Shown here: positions 8,885 through 18,491 of the stretch, piece by piece
How positions within the stretch are numbered: position 1 is the stretch's first letter
Layout: each line of letters starts with the position of its first letter
Notes under the pieces: model-generated
What the model was told of the DNA's origin: nothing
What the model saw: only the letters and a program-made list of their open reading frames with translations
Database searches by the model: none
Translations under genes and position numbers: made by a program
NCBI RefSeq assembly: GCF_903866365.1
Contig: NZ_CAIPNF010000242.1
Span: forward strand, 16,865-80,864
Source of the DNA: an uncultured Thiocystis sp.
GTDB taxonomy: Bacteria > Pseudomonadota > Gammaproteobacteria > Chromatiales > Chromatiaceae
Direction: 5' to 3'
DNA: 64,000 nucleotides

Positions 8885-9142
8885 ATGACGCCCGATAAGC
8901 GCTCGGACTACTGGAGTGCGAACCTACGCCTTCTCACGGTCCTCTTGATCATCTGGTTCATCGTCTCGTTTGGGTTCGGCATCCTGCTCGTCGAACCTCT
9001 GAACGCCATTTCTCTCGGTGGATACCCGCTTGGCTTCTGGTTCGCCCAACAGGGTTCGATCTACATTTTCGTCGTGCTCATCTTCGTCTATGCGGCACTG
9101 ATGAGTCGGCTCGACAAAAAATTCGACGTCGAAGAAGACTAA
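8885..9142 (+). CDS. DUF4212: small subunit of a sodium/solute symporter
   Basis: This 85-residue protein has two hydrophobic helices joined by a short loop (LLIIWFIVSFGFGILL and GSIYIFVVLIFVYAAL) and a charged acidic C-terminus. The family (Na_symport_sm) is encoded just upstream of VC_2705-type sodium:solute symporters, as here, where the large subunit starts 13 bp downstream. It is thought to be an accessory subunit. The start follows GGAGTG by about 9 bases. Confidence 0.92.
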   Translation: MTPDKRSDYWSANLRLLTVLLIIWFIVSFGFGILLVEPLNAISLGGYPLGFWFAQQGSIYIFVVLIFVYAALMSRLDKKFDVEED

Positions 9143-9154
9143 GGAGCGCACGCC

Positions 9155-10954
9155 ATGACCGAACTTGAACTCTGGAGCTACGGTGTGGTTGGCGCGACCT
9201 TCGCGCTCTACATCGGCATCGCCGTCTGGGCGCGCGCGTCAACCACCAGCGAATTCTATGTCGCCGGCGGCGGCATCCATCCGATCGCCAACGGCATGGC
9301 GACCGCCGCCGACTGGATGTCGGCGGCCTCTTTTATCTCCATGGCCGGCATGATTGCCTTCGGCGGCTATGGCGGCTCGGTCTTTTTGATGGGCTGGACC
9401 GGCGGCTATGTGTTGCTGGCGCTCCTACTGGCACCGTATCTGCGTAAATTCGGCAAGTTCACGGTGCCGGAATTCATCGGCGACCGGTATTACTCGCAGT
9501 CCGCGCGCGTGGTGGCCGTCATCTGTCTGATCCTCGCCTCGGTGACCTATGTCATCGGCCAGATGACGGGTATCGGCGTGGCCTTCTCCCGTTTCCTGGG
9601 CGTTTCCTACGAGATCGGCATCCTGGTTGGCATGGGGATCGTCGCCGTCTACGCGATCCTGGGTGGCATGAAGGGCATTACCTACACCCAGATCGCGCAA
9701 TATATCGTGCTCATCTTCGCCTACACGGTCCCGGCCGTCTTCATCGCGCTGACCCTCACCGGCGTCGCCATCCCGCAGATCGGACTCGGCGGAACCTACA
9801 TCGGTGACGACAGCGGCATCTCCCTGCTCGCCAAGCTCGACCAAGTGGTGACCGATCTTGGCTTTAAACAGTACACCACTCAGGTCATGGGCAGCACGCT
9901 CAACATGTTCGTCTACACCCTGTCGCTGATGATCGGCACCGCCGGACTGCCGCACGTCATTATCCGCTTCTTCACCGTCCCCAAGGTCAAGGATGCCCGT
10001 TACTCGGCGGGCTGGGCACTGATCTTCATCGCCATCCTCTACACCACGGCCCCCGCGGTTGGCGCCATGGCGCGGTTGAACCTGATGGACACCATCCAGA
10101 TCGGCCCAGTCGGCAGCGAGACCGGCAATCTGGTCTATGACGAGCGCCCGGAGTGGTTCAAGCGCTGGGAGACCACCGGACTGCTCAAGTTCGAGGACAA
10201 GAACGGCGACGGACGCATCCAGTACTACAACGACGCCAATCCGGCCTTCGTCGCCAAGGCCGAGGAATTTGGCTGGAAAGGCAACGAGATGGTGACGGTC
10301 AACAACGACATCATGGTGCTGGCCAATCCCGAAATCGCCAATCTCCCGGCCTGGGTCGTCGCGCTGGTGGTGGCCGGCGGTCTCGCCGCCGCGCTCTCCA
10401 CCGCGGCCGGTCTGCTGCTCGCCATCTCCTCGTCGATTTCGCATGACCTGCTCAAGGGCGTGATGATGCCGAAGATCTCGGAGAAGAGCGAACTCCTGGC
10501 CGGGCGAATCGCCATGATCGGCGCCATCCTGCTGGCCGGTTATCTGGGTCTGAATCCACCTGGATTCGCCGCCGGAACGGTGGCGCTGGCCTTTGGTCTC
10601 GCGGCCTCGTCGATCTTCCCGGCAATCATGCTGGGCATCTTCTCGAAACGGACCAACAACATCGGTGCGATCGTCGGCATGGTCACCGGGATTACGGTCA
10701 CTCTGCTCTATGTGTTTCAGCACAAGGGGATTTTCTTCGTCAAGGGCACCGAGTTCCTGATGCCCGAGCTCGGGATGGGCGCCAACTGGTTCCTCGGTAT
10801 CACGCCCGAGGCATTCGGCGCCGTCGGCGCGCTGGCGAACTTCATGGCCGCCATTCTAGTCTCCATGCTCACCGCGCCGCCTCCGGAGCACATCCGGCAT
10901 CTAGTCGAGGATGTACGGGTTCCGCGGGGTGCGGGAGTCGCGACCGGCCACTAA
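9155..10954 (+). CDS. Sodium:solute symporter, VC_2705 subfamily (acetate-type)
   Basis: This 599-residue member of the SSS family has about thirteen membrane helices and is likely a cation-coupled importer of acetate or a similar carboxylate. The N-terminal EFYVAGGGIHPIANGMATAADWMSAASFISMAG is typical of the ActP-related branch; only parts of it are motif-level evidence. An insert at about 348-360 reads DKNGDGRIQYYND, an EF-hand-like loop in an extramembrane segment. The start follows AAGGAG. It is in an operon with the DUF4212 gene. Acetate uptake would suit a photoheterotrophic lifestyle, but that is inference. Confidence 0.88.
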   Translation: MTELELWSYGVVGATFALYIGIAVWARASTTSEFYVAGGGIHPIANGMATAADWMSAASFISMAGMIAFGGYGGSVFLMGWTGGYVLLALLLAPYLRKFGKFTVPEFIGDRYYSQSARVVAVICLILASVTYVIGQMTGIGVAFSRFLGVSYEIGILVGMGIVAVYAILGGMKGITYTQIAQYIVLIFAYTVPAVFIALTLTGVAIPQIGLGGTYIGDDSGISLLAKLDQVVTDLGFKQYTTQVMGSTLNMFVYTLSLMIGTAGLPHVIIRFFTVPKVKDARYSAGWALIFIAILYTTAPAVGAMARLNLMDTIQIGPVGSETGNLVYDERPEWFKRWETTGLLKFEDKNGDGRIQYYNDANPAFVAKAEEFGWKGNEMVTVNNDIMVLANPEIANLPAWVVALVVAGGLAAALSTAAGLLLAISSSISHDLLKGVMMPKISEKSELLAGRIAMIGAILLAGYLGLNPPGFAAGTVALAFGLAASSIFPAIMLGIFSKRTNNIGAIVGMVTGITVTLLYVFQHKGIFFVKGTEFLMPELGMGANWFLGITPEAFGAVGALANFMAAILVSMLTAPPPEHIRHLVEDVRVPRGAGVATGH

Positions 10955-10982
10955 ACCGATCCCCCGATCCATGCAATCGATC

Positions 10983-11005
10983 AGCCCTGCCCATGTGGGG
11001 CTTTT
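10983..11005 (+). terminator. Probable terminator after the symporter operon
   Basis: The arms AGCCC and GGGCT flank a 10-base loop and are followed by TTTTC, 29 bases after the symporter stop. The stem is short, so confidence is moderate. Confidence 0.5.
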
Positions 11006-11110
11006 CATTGCTACCTCATTCAGAATCGACTCGCGCGCCCGGTCATCCTGTCGATACCACGGCTGGAAATCCCGGCGTCCCGCGCTTATAGTGCGCCTTC
11101 GTGTCATGTC

Positions 11111-11400
11111 CCGTGGGAGAGATCGGCGTTCCAGCGCCGACGCCGAAGGCGCAACACCGCCCGGAATCGCTCAGGCAAACGGACCGCGGGGATAACGACC
11201 GACTCTGGAGAGCGGTGCCGGCTGATCATTCGGCCGCCACCCACCGACGGGGCAGCGGCGGAGAGCAGGTTTCGACGGCCTTCACAATCCGTTCGCGATA
11301 CGCCTTCAGTGAATCGAAGGGGCGAATCATGAAAGGATTGCGAAGGGAGCGGCGATCCGTCTCCCATCCGCAAACTCTCAGGTTCAGGACAGAGGGGCGA
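11111..11400 (+). promoter_or_regulatory. Tandem glycine riboswitch upstream of gcvT
   Basis: The first aptamer is textbook: GGGAGAG at 11115, CGCCGAAGGCGCAA at 11141-11154, CTCAGGCAAACGGAC at 11170-11184 and ACTCTGGAGAG at 11202-11212. A second aptamer ends with CAAACTCTCAGGTTCAGGA plus CAGAGG (11371-11395), preceded by CGAAGGGAGC at 11341 and a short P3-like hairpin. The second aptamer is unusually long between its GGAGAG (11207 or 11260) and its core, which suggests an enlarged P2-type arm. Glycine riboswitches normally turn on gcv genes when glycine is abundant. gcvT starts 89 bases downstream, which fits exactly. Confidence 0.9.
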
Positions 11401-11488
11401 CGTCGATGGCCGCGAGCCATCGGCGTCGTTTTCGTTGTCGATGGCCACAAGGCCGGGGCGACGTCCGACAGGTCCAGCGGAGAGTCGA

Positions 11489-12586
11489 ATGGGATTGCGT
11501 ACCCCTTTGTTTTCGGAACACGAGCGTCTCGGCGCCCGCATCGTTCCCTTTGGCGGCTGGGATATGCCGCTGCACTACGGCTCCCAGATCGAGGAGCACC
11601 ACGCCGTGCGACGCGATGCAGGCATGTTCGATGTTTCGCATATGCGGCCCGTGGATATTGAGGGTCCAGGCGCCCTGCCCTTTCTGCGGTTTCTGCTTGC
11701 CAATGATGTCGCCAGACTCCAGTTCCCCGGCAAGGCGCTCTATAGCTGCATGCTCAATGAGCAGGGCGGCGTGGTCGACGATCTGATCGTCTATGCCCGC
11801 GGCCCGGATCGCTATCGCCTGGTCGTCAACGCCGGCACCGCGAACAAGGATCTTGCCTGGATGAATGCCCGCAGCATCGGCTTCGAGGCCGCCATCCGAC
11901 CCCGCGTCGAGCTGGCGATGATCGCCGTGCAAGGCCCCGAGGCCCGCGCCAGGGCCGAGCCGCTGCTTCCCGCCGCGATCCGCGCAAACGCCATGCAACT
12001 CCCGTCTTTCTTCGCCGCCGAGGGCGATGGCTGGTTCGTCGGTCGCACCGGCTATACCGGCGAGGACGGTTTCGAGATCATGCTTCCCGGCGAGCAGGCC
12101 GCCGGTCTCTGGCTGGCGCTGCTGGCGGCCGGGGTGCGACCCTGCGGACTCGGCGCCCGCGATACGCTGCGCCTGGAGGCCGGCATGAACCTGTACGGTC
12201 AGGACATGGACGACACCGTCGGCCCGCTGGAATCCGGTCTGGGCTGGACCGTCGCCTGGGAACCCGCCGAGCGTGACTTTATCGGACGCGCGGCGCTGAC
12301 CGCACTGCGCGACGCCCCCGCGCGGCGCCAGTTCGTCGGCCTGCTGTTGACCGGACCTGGGATCATCCGCAACCATCTGAAGGTGCTGAGCAACGGCGTG
12401 GAGATGGGCGAGATCGCCTCCGGCGGCTTCTCGCCGACCCTGGAGCGCTCCATTGCGTTCGCGCGGGTTGCCCCTGGATTGGGCGAAACCTGCGAGGTGG
12501 AAATTCGCGGCAAGGCGGTGTCGGCGCGAGTGGTCAAGCCGCCATTCGTGCGCCACGGCAAGATCCTCGTCGACCGTTTAACTTGA
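11489..12586 (+). CDS. gcvT: Glycine cleavage system T protein (aminomethyltransferase)
   Basis: The T protein transfers the methylene group from lipoyl-bound aminomethyl on GcvH to tetrahydrofolate and releases ammonia. The product has 365 residues, the usual length. It opens with [25 protein letters not shown], the typical folate-domain start. [21 protein letters not shown] and [18 protein letters not shown] follow. The start at ATG 11489 is preceded by GGAGAG. It is the first gene after the glycine riboswitch; gcvH follows after 20 bp. Confidence 0.96.
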   Translation: MGLRTPLFSEHERLGARIVPFGGWDMPLHYGSQIEEHHAVRRDAGMFDVSHMRPVDIEGPGALPFLRFLLANDVARLQFPGKALYSCMLNEQGGVVDDLIVYARGPDRYRLVVNAGTANKDLAWMNARSIGFEAAIRPRVELAMIAVQGPEARARAEPLLPAAIRANAMQLPSFFAAEGDGWFVGRTGYTGEDGFEIMLPGEQAAGLWLALLAAGVRPCGLGARDTLRLEAGMNLYGQDMDDTVGPLESGLGWTVAWEPAERDFIGRAALTALRDAPARRQFVGLLLTGPGIIRNHLKVLSNGVEMGEIASGGFSPTLERSIAFARVAPGLGETCEVEIRGKAVSARVVKPPFVRHGKILVDRLT

Positions 12587-12606
12587 AAAGCATGGAGAAC
12601 CGAACA

Positions 12607-12999
12607 ATGAGCAACATACCGACCGACCTGAAATACACCAAATCGCACGAATGGGTGCGCGACAATGCCGACGGCACCGTGACCGTCGGCATCACCGACC
12701 ACGCTCAGGAGGCATTGGGCGACATCGTGTTCGTGGAAGCCCCCGAGTCCGGTCGCGAGGTGGACGCCGACGAAGCCACCGCCGTGGTGGAATCGGTCAA
12801 GGCCGCCTCCGATATCTACTCCCCGCTGGCCGGCGAGGTCGTCGACTCCAACGAACTCCTGACCGACACCCCGGACGTCATCAATACCAGCCCCTATGAC
12901 GAAGGCTGGATCTTCCGTCTCGCCCCGAGCGACATGGCCGCGCTCGACGGGCTGCTCGATGCCGCCGCCTACGAGAAGGTCGTCGAAGACGACGCCTGA
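12607..12999 (+). CDS. gcvH: Glycine cleavage system H protein (lipoyl carrier)
   Basis: This 130-residue carrier shuttles the aminomethyl group between the P, T and L proteins on a lipoyl-lysine. The modified residue is Lys65 in VVESVKAASDIYSPL. KYTKSHEWVR and GITDHAQEALGDIVFVE match the family N-terminal half. The start is preceded by GGAGA. It is co-directional with gcvT and with gcvPA further down, separated from the latter by a hairpin-rich spacer. Confidence 0.96.
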   Translation: MSNIPTDLKYTKSHEWVRDNADGTVTVGITDHAQEALGDIVFVEAPESGREVDADEATAVVESVKAASDIYSPLAGEVVDSNELLTDTPDVINTSPYDEGWIFRLAPSDMAALDGLLDAAAYEKVVEDDA

Positions 13000-13050
13000 T
13001 TAAGCCGCGTCCAACACGCTCAGGCGTTGTTTGCATGCCGACTTCTGCCT

Positions 13051-13124
13051 CGCGTCAGTCAACGGGCGCCGTCGTTGACGCGGTTTAAATTTTTAATTTC
13101 CTTAACCAGTTAAACCGCGTCGAC
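13051..13124 (+). promoter_or_regulatory. Competing inverted repeats between gcvH and gcvPA
   Basis: Three related segments occur here. Arm A starts CGCGTCA (13051), arm B is CGTTGACGCGGTTTAA (13073-13088) and arm C is TTAAACCGCGTCGAC (13110-13124). B pairs with C over 15 bp with one mismatch, and part of B can instead pair with A. No T-run follows C, so a simple terminator is not supported. The arrangement could modulate read-through, or it may be an RNA-processing or stabilising hairpin. Confidence 0.45.
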
Positions 13125-13212
13125 TTCGTCTTTCATGACGGCTTGCCAACTTAGCCAACCACTCGAAACGACGCATGACGTCATGAATACGGTTTATTCC
13201 GGATAGCCTCTT

Positions 13213-14613
13213 ATGCCTTTCGTACCCCATACCGACGACGACATCGCCGCGATGCTCGCGACCATTGGCGTCGACGCCATCGACGACCTGTTCGACGAGA
13301 TCCCGGCCGAATTGCGGATCGGCGAACTGACCGCCATCCCCACCGGCATGGCGGAGATGGACATCGCCCGTCTGATGCACGCCCGTGCTCGGGCGGACGG
13401 TCAGCCGGTCTGCTTCATCGGCGCGGGCGCCTACGATCATCATATCCCGGCCGCGGTCTGGCAGATCGCGGCCCGCGGCGAGTTCTACAGCGCCTACACG
13501 CCCTATCAGGCGGAGGCGAGTCAGGGCACGCTCCAGGTGCTCTATGAATTCCAGTCGATGATGACCGCGCTCACCGGGCTGGATGTCTCCAATGCCTCGC
13601 TCTATGACGGCGCCTCGGCGTTGGCCGAGGCGGTGCTGATGGCGGTGCGCGCCAACCGTAAGACCAAATCGAACAAGGTCATGGTCCCGCGCGCGCTTCA
13701 TCCGGCCTACCGGCGCACGGTGCATGCCATCGTTGCGGCACAGGGGATCGAGCTGGTTGAAATCCCCTTCGACCTCAAGGGCGGCCAGACGACGGTCGAG
13801 CAACTGGACGCGGTCGCCGGCAGCGATGAATTCGCCGCCGTGGTCGTCAACCAACCCAATGTGTTCGGCGTGCTCGAAGACGTGGATGCGCTGACCGAGT
13901 GGGCGCATGCCCGCAACGCACTGGCCATCGCCGTCGTCAATCCGATCGCGCTGGCCCTGCTGTCGCCGCCCGGCGACTGGGGCGGCACCGGCGCGGATAT
14001 CGCCTGCGGCGAGGCCCAACCCCTGGGGATGCCGCTGTCCTCGGGCGGACCCTATGCCGGCTTTCTCTGCTGCAAGCAGGAATTCGTGCGCCAGTTACCC
14101 GGTCGCATCGCAGGACGGACGCTGGATCTGGACGGCAAGCCCGGTTTCACCCTGACCCTGCAGGCGCGCGAGCAGCATATCCGCCGCGGCAAGGCGACCT
14201 CCAACATCTGCACCAATCAGGGTCTGCTGGTCACGGCGGCAACCATCCACCTGGCGCTGCTGGGGGCCGAGGGTCTGGAACGGGTGGCGTCCGCCTGCCA
14301 TGCCAACACCCAACGGCTCGCCGCCCTGCTGTGCGAAATCCCCGGCATCGTGCCACTGTTCGACCAGCCCATCTTTCACGAACAGGCGCTGCGCCTGCCC
14401 GCGCCGACCGCCGATTTGCTGCGCTCGCTGGCGGCGCACAACGTGCTTGGTGGTTTCGATCTGAGTCGGGACTATCCCGAATTGGGCCAAGCCCTCTTGA
14501 TTTGCGCGACCGAACTCCGCACGAAAGAGGAGATGCGCGGCTATGCCGACAAGCTGGCGCGCATCGTCGCCACCCGGACCCAGGCAAAATGCCCGGTCGA
14601 ACCGAAATTCTGA
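13213..14613 (+). CDS. gcvPA: Glycine dehydrogenase (decarboxylating) subunit 1
   Basis: This is the N-terminal half of the P protein in organisms with a split decarboxylase; it pairs with GcvPB to decarboxylate glycine using PLP. The 466-residue product starts [15 protein letters not shown]. It carries [19 protein letters not shown], then the central [14 protein letters not shown] and the late [14 protein letters not shown], all typical of GcvPA. Its partner gcvPB lies about 3.9 kb downstream rather than adjacent, because tpx and a DNA-modification module intervene. Confidence 0.96.
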   Translation: MPFVPHTDDDIAAMLATIGVDAIDDLFDEIPAELRIGELTAIPTGMAEMDIARLMHARARADGQPVCFIGAGAYDHHIPAAVWQIAARGEFYSAYTPYQAEASQGTLQVLYEFQSMMTALTGLDVSNASLYDGASALAEAVLMAVRANRKTKSNKVMVPRALHPAYRRTVHAIVAAQGIELVEIPFDLKGGQTTVEQLDAVAGSDEFAAVVVNQPNVFGVLEDVDALTEWAHARNALAIAVVNPIALALLSPPGDWGGTGADIACGEAQPLGMPLSSGGPYAGFLCCKQEFVRQLPGRIAGRTLDLDGKPGFTLTLQAREQHIRRGKATSNICTNQGLLVTAATIHLALLGAEGLERVASACHANTQRLAALLCEIPGIVPLFDQPIFHEQALRLPAPTADLLRSLAAHNVLGGFDLSRDYPELGQALLICATELRTKEEMRGYADKLARIVATRTQAKCPVEPKF

Positions 14614-14635
14614 ACCGATCAACCCGGAGACTCAC

Positions 14636-15133
14636 ATGGCCCAAACCGCACTCCAAGGCAACCCCGTCAACCTCAGCGGCGACCTGCCCGCCATCGGCAG
14701 CACGGCGCCCGACTTCAAACTCGTCGACAAGGATCTGGCCGACAAGACGCTGGCCGATTTCGCCGGCAAGAAGAAGCTGCTGAACATCGTGCCCAGTCTG
14801 GATACCCCGGTCTGCGCGACCTCGACCAAAAAGTTCAACGCCGCCATCTCCGGGAAGGCCGATGCCGTCGCGCTGGTGATCTCGGCCGATCTGCCCTTCG
14901 CGATGGGCCGTTTCTGCGGCGCCGAGGGGATCGAGAACGTCATCGGTCTGTCGATGATGCGCTCGCGCAACTTCGCCAAGGACTATGGCGTGCTGATCGA
15001 AGACGGCCCGCTCGCCGGCATCACCGCCCGCGCGGTCGTCGTTCTGGATGCGGACAACACCGTGCTCTACACCCAACTGGTGCCAGAGATTACTGAGGAA
15101 CCGGATTACGACGCGGCGCTGGCTGTACTTTAA
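14636..15133 (+). CDS. tpx: Thiol peroxidase (atypical 2-Cys peroxiredoxin)
   Basis: This 165-residue peroxiredoxin reduces lipid and other hydroperoxides using thioredoxin. The peroxidatic Cys60 lies in [17 protein letters not shown] and the resolving Cys94 in [16 protein letters not shown]. Both are in the Tpx spacing. [11 protein letters not shown] and [11 protein letters not shown] give the usual N-terminus. It starts 22 bp after gcvPA with a CGGAGA ribosome site, so it is probably co-transcribed with the glycine cleavage genes. It is followed by a strong inverted repeat. Confidence 0.96.
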   Translation: MAQTALQGNPVNLSGDLPAIGSTAPDFKLVDKDLADKTLADFAGKKKLLNIVPSLDTPVCATSTKKFNAAISGKADAVALVISADLPFAMGRFCGAEGIENVIGLSMMRSRNFAKDYGVLIEDGPLAGITARAVVVLDADNTVLYTQLVPEITEEPDYDAALAVL

Positions 15134-15190
15134 AAGTTTATCGTCAAGATACTTTTGATACATCGAAGCGCAATGCAGCTTTGTGAGTCG

Positions 15191-15235
15191 CGAATCAGTT
15201 TCTCAAGTCTTAACGCTTGGGAAACCGATTCGTTT
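15191..15235 (+). terminator. Inverted repeat after tpx: terminator or methyltransferase operator
   Basis: A 17-bp arm from CGAATCAGTTTC to CTCAAG pairs, with two mismatches, with CTTGGGAAACCGATTCG across an 8-base loop, and is followed by TTTTC. As RNA it is a credible terminator of the upstream transcript. Its centre also lies about 70 bases before the HTH-methyltransferase start, so it could be an operator for that protein. The two roles are not exclusive. Confidence 0.55.
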
Positions 15236-15281
15236 TCATAACCAAATGACACGAAAATATTGAGAGAGTTTTGAGACAGTA

Positions 15282-17447
15282 ATGCCCGAGATCACAATTA
15301 CAGAACAGCTAAAAGAAATTCGAGCACAGACCGGGCTCAGTTACCAGGAACTTGCTCAACTTCTTGGTACTTCACTAGTGGCGGTCGATCATTGGGAACG
15401 TAATATCAGCGATCCATCTTTTTCGCAAAAAGAAAATATCGCGAAAGTTCTTTCGGACATCAAAAAAAACCAAGGAATTCGTATACCAGAAGTTGTCCTG
15501 CAAAACGGATCTTTCGCATCGCGCGGTTCAACAAGGGCTGCGATGCGTCTTCATCAACCGGATCTTTTTACGACAGAATCTAGGATTCGTTTTAACTTAT
15601 CTCCATTACAACCCATTCTCGCGCGTCTCAAATCCGGAATTTTTTTTGACCAGGGTGAGAGCACTCTGGAAACCATGCTTGATCGTCATGCGATTCCGGC
15701 AAGTACCCCGGATCAGGCGACCATCATGAATATTTCCGCAGGGAAAAATACTTACACCTACGACGCTCATACCTATCACACCAAGGTTCCTCCGCAGGGA
15801 ATTCTCGCGTTCCTGCGTCACTACCTCCCGGAAGACGGCCTTGTTCTCGATCCGTTTGCGGGAAGCGGAATGACGGGCGTTGCCGCGCGAATCGCAGGAA
15901 TGGATGTCATTCTGAACGAACTGTCCCCCGCCGCCTGTTTTATCGCTCGCAATTTTACGACATCAGTTTCTCCGGAAGATTTCAGCTCATCTATCAAGGA
16001 AGTTATGAGGGCCGTTGCCGATGTCAGAAATCGGCTCTATAGCACAACGTGTCGAGAATGCGGGAAAGAGACGGAGATACTCTATACGGTCTGGTCATAC
16101 CGCGTTCTCTGTACGCATTGTCAGTCTGAATTTGTTTTATGGAATCATTGCCGCCAATACGGCAAAACCGTTCGCGAACATAAAATTTTAAAAGAATTTC
16201 CTTGCCCGAATTGCAATAAAAAAATTAAAAAGCGCGAACTGTCACGCTCATCGGTCGAGCCCGTCCTCATCGGTTATAAATGCTGTAGCAAGCACCAAAT
16301 CGAACACGCTCTCTCACACGAAGATATCAAAAAAATTGAAGACATTAACTCGGGAGATTTTCTAGCCGAGCATTTTTATCCCACGAATAAGATCCCGGAA
16401 GGTGTCAACCTCAATCAACCCAGGCATCATGGATTGCTCGCCATCGATCAACTTTATACGAAAAGAAATCTATCGGCGATGAGTCAACTTTGGAAAGCAA
16501 TTCATCGGATCGAAAATAACGATCTCGCCGCTGCCGCTGCCTTCGTTTTTACCTCGCTCTATCAAAGAGTGACTCGAATGTCCGAGTTTCGTTTTTGGGG
16601 TGGCAGCGGAAATACGGCAAGATTTAATGTCCCTTTTATTTTTAACGAAGCAAACGTTTTTGTGACTTTCGAGAGGAAGGCTGGAAATATTCTGGATCAT
16701 CTTGAGACGACTGCCGTTCATTATAAAGGCACGCAAGCGGTGATCTGCCAGTCCGCGACGAATCTTGATTACCTTCCAGATAACTCCATCGATTTAATTT
16801 TTACCGACCCCCCATTTGGGGCTAATATTAATTACTCGGAAATGAATATTCTTTGGGAATCCTGGCTTGGAAATTTCACTGATACGACGCATGAAGCAAT
16901 TATCAATCGCGCACAGGGAAAAAACATACAGGATTACCAGGATCTGATGTGTCAAAGTCTGTCCGAATGTTTTCGGGTTTTACGTCCTGGCCATTGGATG
17001 CTGCTTGTTTTCATGAATTCATCCGGACAAGTGTGGGCTGCCCTCAAATCAGCGATAGAAAAATCCGGATTTATCATCAAAAAGATGGATATATTCGACA
17101 AGCAACACGGGACATTCAAACATTTTGTTAGCGATAATACCGCCGGTTGCGATTTGGTTCTACATTGTCAAAAACCATTTAACGCCAAACAATCCGAAGA
17201 TCGGGAAGAAATATCAAATTCTTCAGTGACAATCGCCGATTTTCTTGCAGGTAGAGACAGAGCGATTCCAATCACAAACTATCTACATGTCGTGCGAAGC
17301 GACGAGTTAGATTGGCGCAGACTTTATAGTGAGTGGCTTGTTTTTAGCATGCAGAAAAATCACGAACAGATTAGTTTTATAGAATTTAAAGACGCGGCAA
17401 TGCGTTTTTTAGCAGCATTGCAAAACATCGTCAAGAATTCAGAATAG
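15282..17447 (+). CDS. DNA methyltransferase with N-terminal XRE-type HTH and zinc-ribbon insert
   Basis: This 721-residue protein is an amino-DNA methyltransferase. Residues 5-60 form an XRE-like helix-turn-helix (LKEIRAQTGLSYQELAQLLG). Motif I, DPFAGSGMTG, starts at Asp190. An insert follows with paired cysteines (CRECG, CTHCQ, CPNCN) that looks like zinc ribbons. Motif IV, TDPPFGANINY, has Asp509. The I-then-IV order with a large insert is alpha-like, and DPPF favours N6-adenine. The target sequence is unknown. Base composition and codon use are clearly AT-richer than in flanking genes, which is a sign of transfer. A probable restriction gene follows after 8 bp. The HTH suggests self-regulation, as in other HTH-fused modification enzymes. 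Confidence 0.87.
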   Translation: MPEITITEQLKEIRAQTGLSYQELAQLLGTSLVAVDHWERNISDPSFSQKENIAKVLSDIKKNQGIRIPEVVLQNGSFASRGSTRAAMRLHQPDLFTTESRIRFNLSPLQPILARLKSGIFFDQGESTLETMLDRHAIPASTPDQATIMNISAGKNTYTYDAHTYHTKVPPQGILAFLRHYLPEDGLVLDPFAGSGMTGVAARIAGMDVILNELSPAACFIARNFTTSVSPEDFSSSIKEVMRAVADVRNRLYSTTCRECGKETEILYTVWSYRVLCTHCQSEFVLWNHCRQYGKTVREHKILKEFPCPNCNKKIKKRELSRSSVEPVLIGYKCCSKHQIEHALSHEDIKKIEDINSGDFLAEHFYPTNKIPEGVNLNQPRHHGLLAIDQLYTKRNLSAMSQLWKAIHRIENNDLAAAAAFVFTSLYQRVTRMSEFRFWGGSGNTARFNVPFIFNEANVFVTFERKAGNILDHLETTAVHYKGTQAVICQSATNLDYLPDNSIDLIFTDPPFGANINYSEMNILWESWLGNFTDTTHEAIINRAQGKNIQDYQDLMCQSLSECFRVLRPGHWMLLVFMNSSGQVWAALKSAIEKSGFIIKKMDIFDKQHGTFKHFVSDNTAGCDLVLHCQKPFNAKQSEDREEISNSSVTIADFLAGRDRAIPITNYLHVVRSDELDWRRLYSEWLVFSMQKNHEQISFIEFKDAAMRFLAALQNIVKNSE

Positions 17448-17455
17448 GCGATTTC

Positions 17456-18478
17456 ATGCATACTCTCAAAGCATTTTCGGATTCTGAATTTAGTCATGCA
17501 AAACTATTGCTTGCAACCCAAGTTGCCAGCATGATGGGCCGCAAGTTTGAAGAAGACGACTGGAACAAAGTTTATTGCGCAGCCAAGAGAATACCGCATT
17601 CCGGCTGGAGCAACTTGAACATCGATGTGAATCATGGCGGTCTCGGCGTTGAACAGAAACTTCTTCGCGTATCCGGGCTTGGAGCACGACCGATCAAGTC
17701 AGTGTGTGGCACAACCATGATGCATCCCGCAGCGACACGTTCCATTCGTATCGACAACACAGAACAGGCCGCTGACGATACGATGCGCGATGTTTTCAGG
17801 CAATATACCGATTTAATTGAACTTAGAACGCAAAAAGTACGCGAACAAGCACCCGCTCATATTGAAACAGATATGCGACTGGGCTGGCTGTTATGGGAAG
17901 ACTCATTGATGGAATTCCTTTACTTCGAGCAGCCATGGGAGATTCCAGAACCTGATCGATATTATGCGGAGTGGAATGTCACACCTGCTAAGGGTGCCAG
18001 AAAAGCAAGCAAGAGTCTTTGGATCTACGAACGCGACACCGACAAAAAACGCTATTCGGTGACGACCAGTGCCGGAATTAAAATTCAGCCTTATTTCGAT
18101 GTACCGGCGCCGTCCGATGAGAATCTTTACTATTTCAGAGTTCAGAGTGAGCCGATCGACTACGACACCGTGAAGATATGGATATCGGGAAGCACGGCCC
18201 GCGCTTTACAGCGACTGCTTGGCGACCTGGACAAAGAAACTGTCAGCACGGCGATCATCCAGGCCGCCCAGTATGCAAAAGTCAGCGACGCACCCGCCGT
18301 CGAGGATATCGACTTTGCCAAACCCATCCTGATCAACATGGCCGCGTTCCAGCGTTTCCAGTCGGCTTGGGATGGTGTCAGCGACGAACATCGTGCACAA
18401 CTTTTCCTAGAGTCGCTTCACGAGCGGCCACCATCATCATCGGACTCACAAGACAATCCTTCCACACCACACCTGTAA
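17456..18478 (+). CDS. Unrecognised protein, candidate restriction endonuclease
   Basis: I do not recognise this 340-residue protein. It starts 8 bp after the methyltransferase stop in the same direction, the usual place for a partner nuclease. An early stretch, [17 protein letters not shown], offers Asp57, Glu66 and Lys68, a spacing compatible with a PD-(D/E)xK active site. This is suggestive only. No membrane segment or signal peptide is seen. Codon use is AT-rich at the 5' end and closer to the host at the 3' end. gcvPB begins 14 bases after its stop. Confidence 0.6.
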   Translation: MHTLKAFSDSEFSHAKLLLATQVASMMGRKFEEDDWNKVYCAAKRIPHSGWSNLNIDVNHGGLGVEQKLLRVSGLGARPIKSVCGTTMMHPAATRSIRIDNTEQAADDTMRDVFRQYTDLIELRTQKVREQAPAHIETDMRLGWLLWEDSLMEFLYFEQPWEIPEPDRYYAEWNVTPAKGARKASKSLWIYERDTDKKRYSVTTSAGIKIQPYFDVPAPSDENLYYFRVQSEPIDYDTVKIWISGSTARALQRLLGDLDKETVSTAIIQAAQYAKVSDAPAVEDIDFAKPILINMAAFQRFQSAWDGVSDEHRAQLFLESLHERPPSSSDSQDNPSTPHL

Positions 18479-18491
18479 CACTGAGACATCG

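Noticed and set aside
9425..10723. 432-codon minus-strand frame opposite the symporter gene
   Set aside because: Its His/Asp/Gly-rich sequence is the reverse reading of a membrane protein gene.
11101..11661. 186-codon frame before gcvT
   Set aside because: It crosses the glycine riboswitch and reads into gcvT in the wrong frame.
13074..13124. Intrinsic terminator after gcvH
   Set aside because: The stem is strong but no T-run follows, and the downstream gcvPA must be expressed with gcvH.
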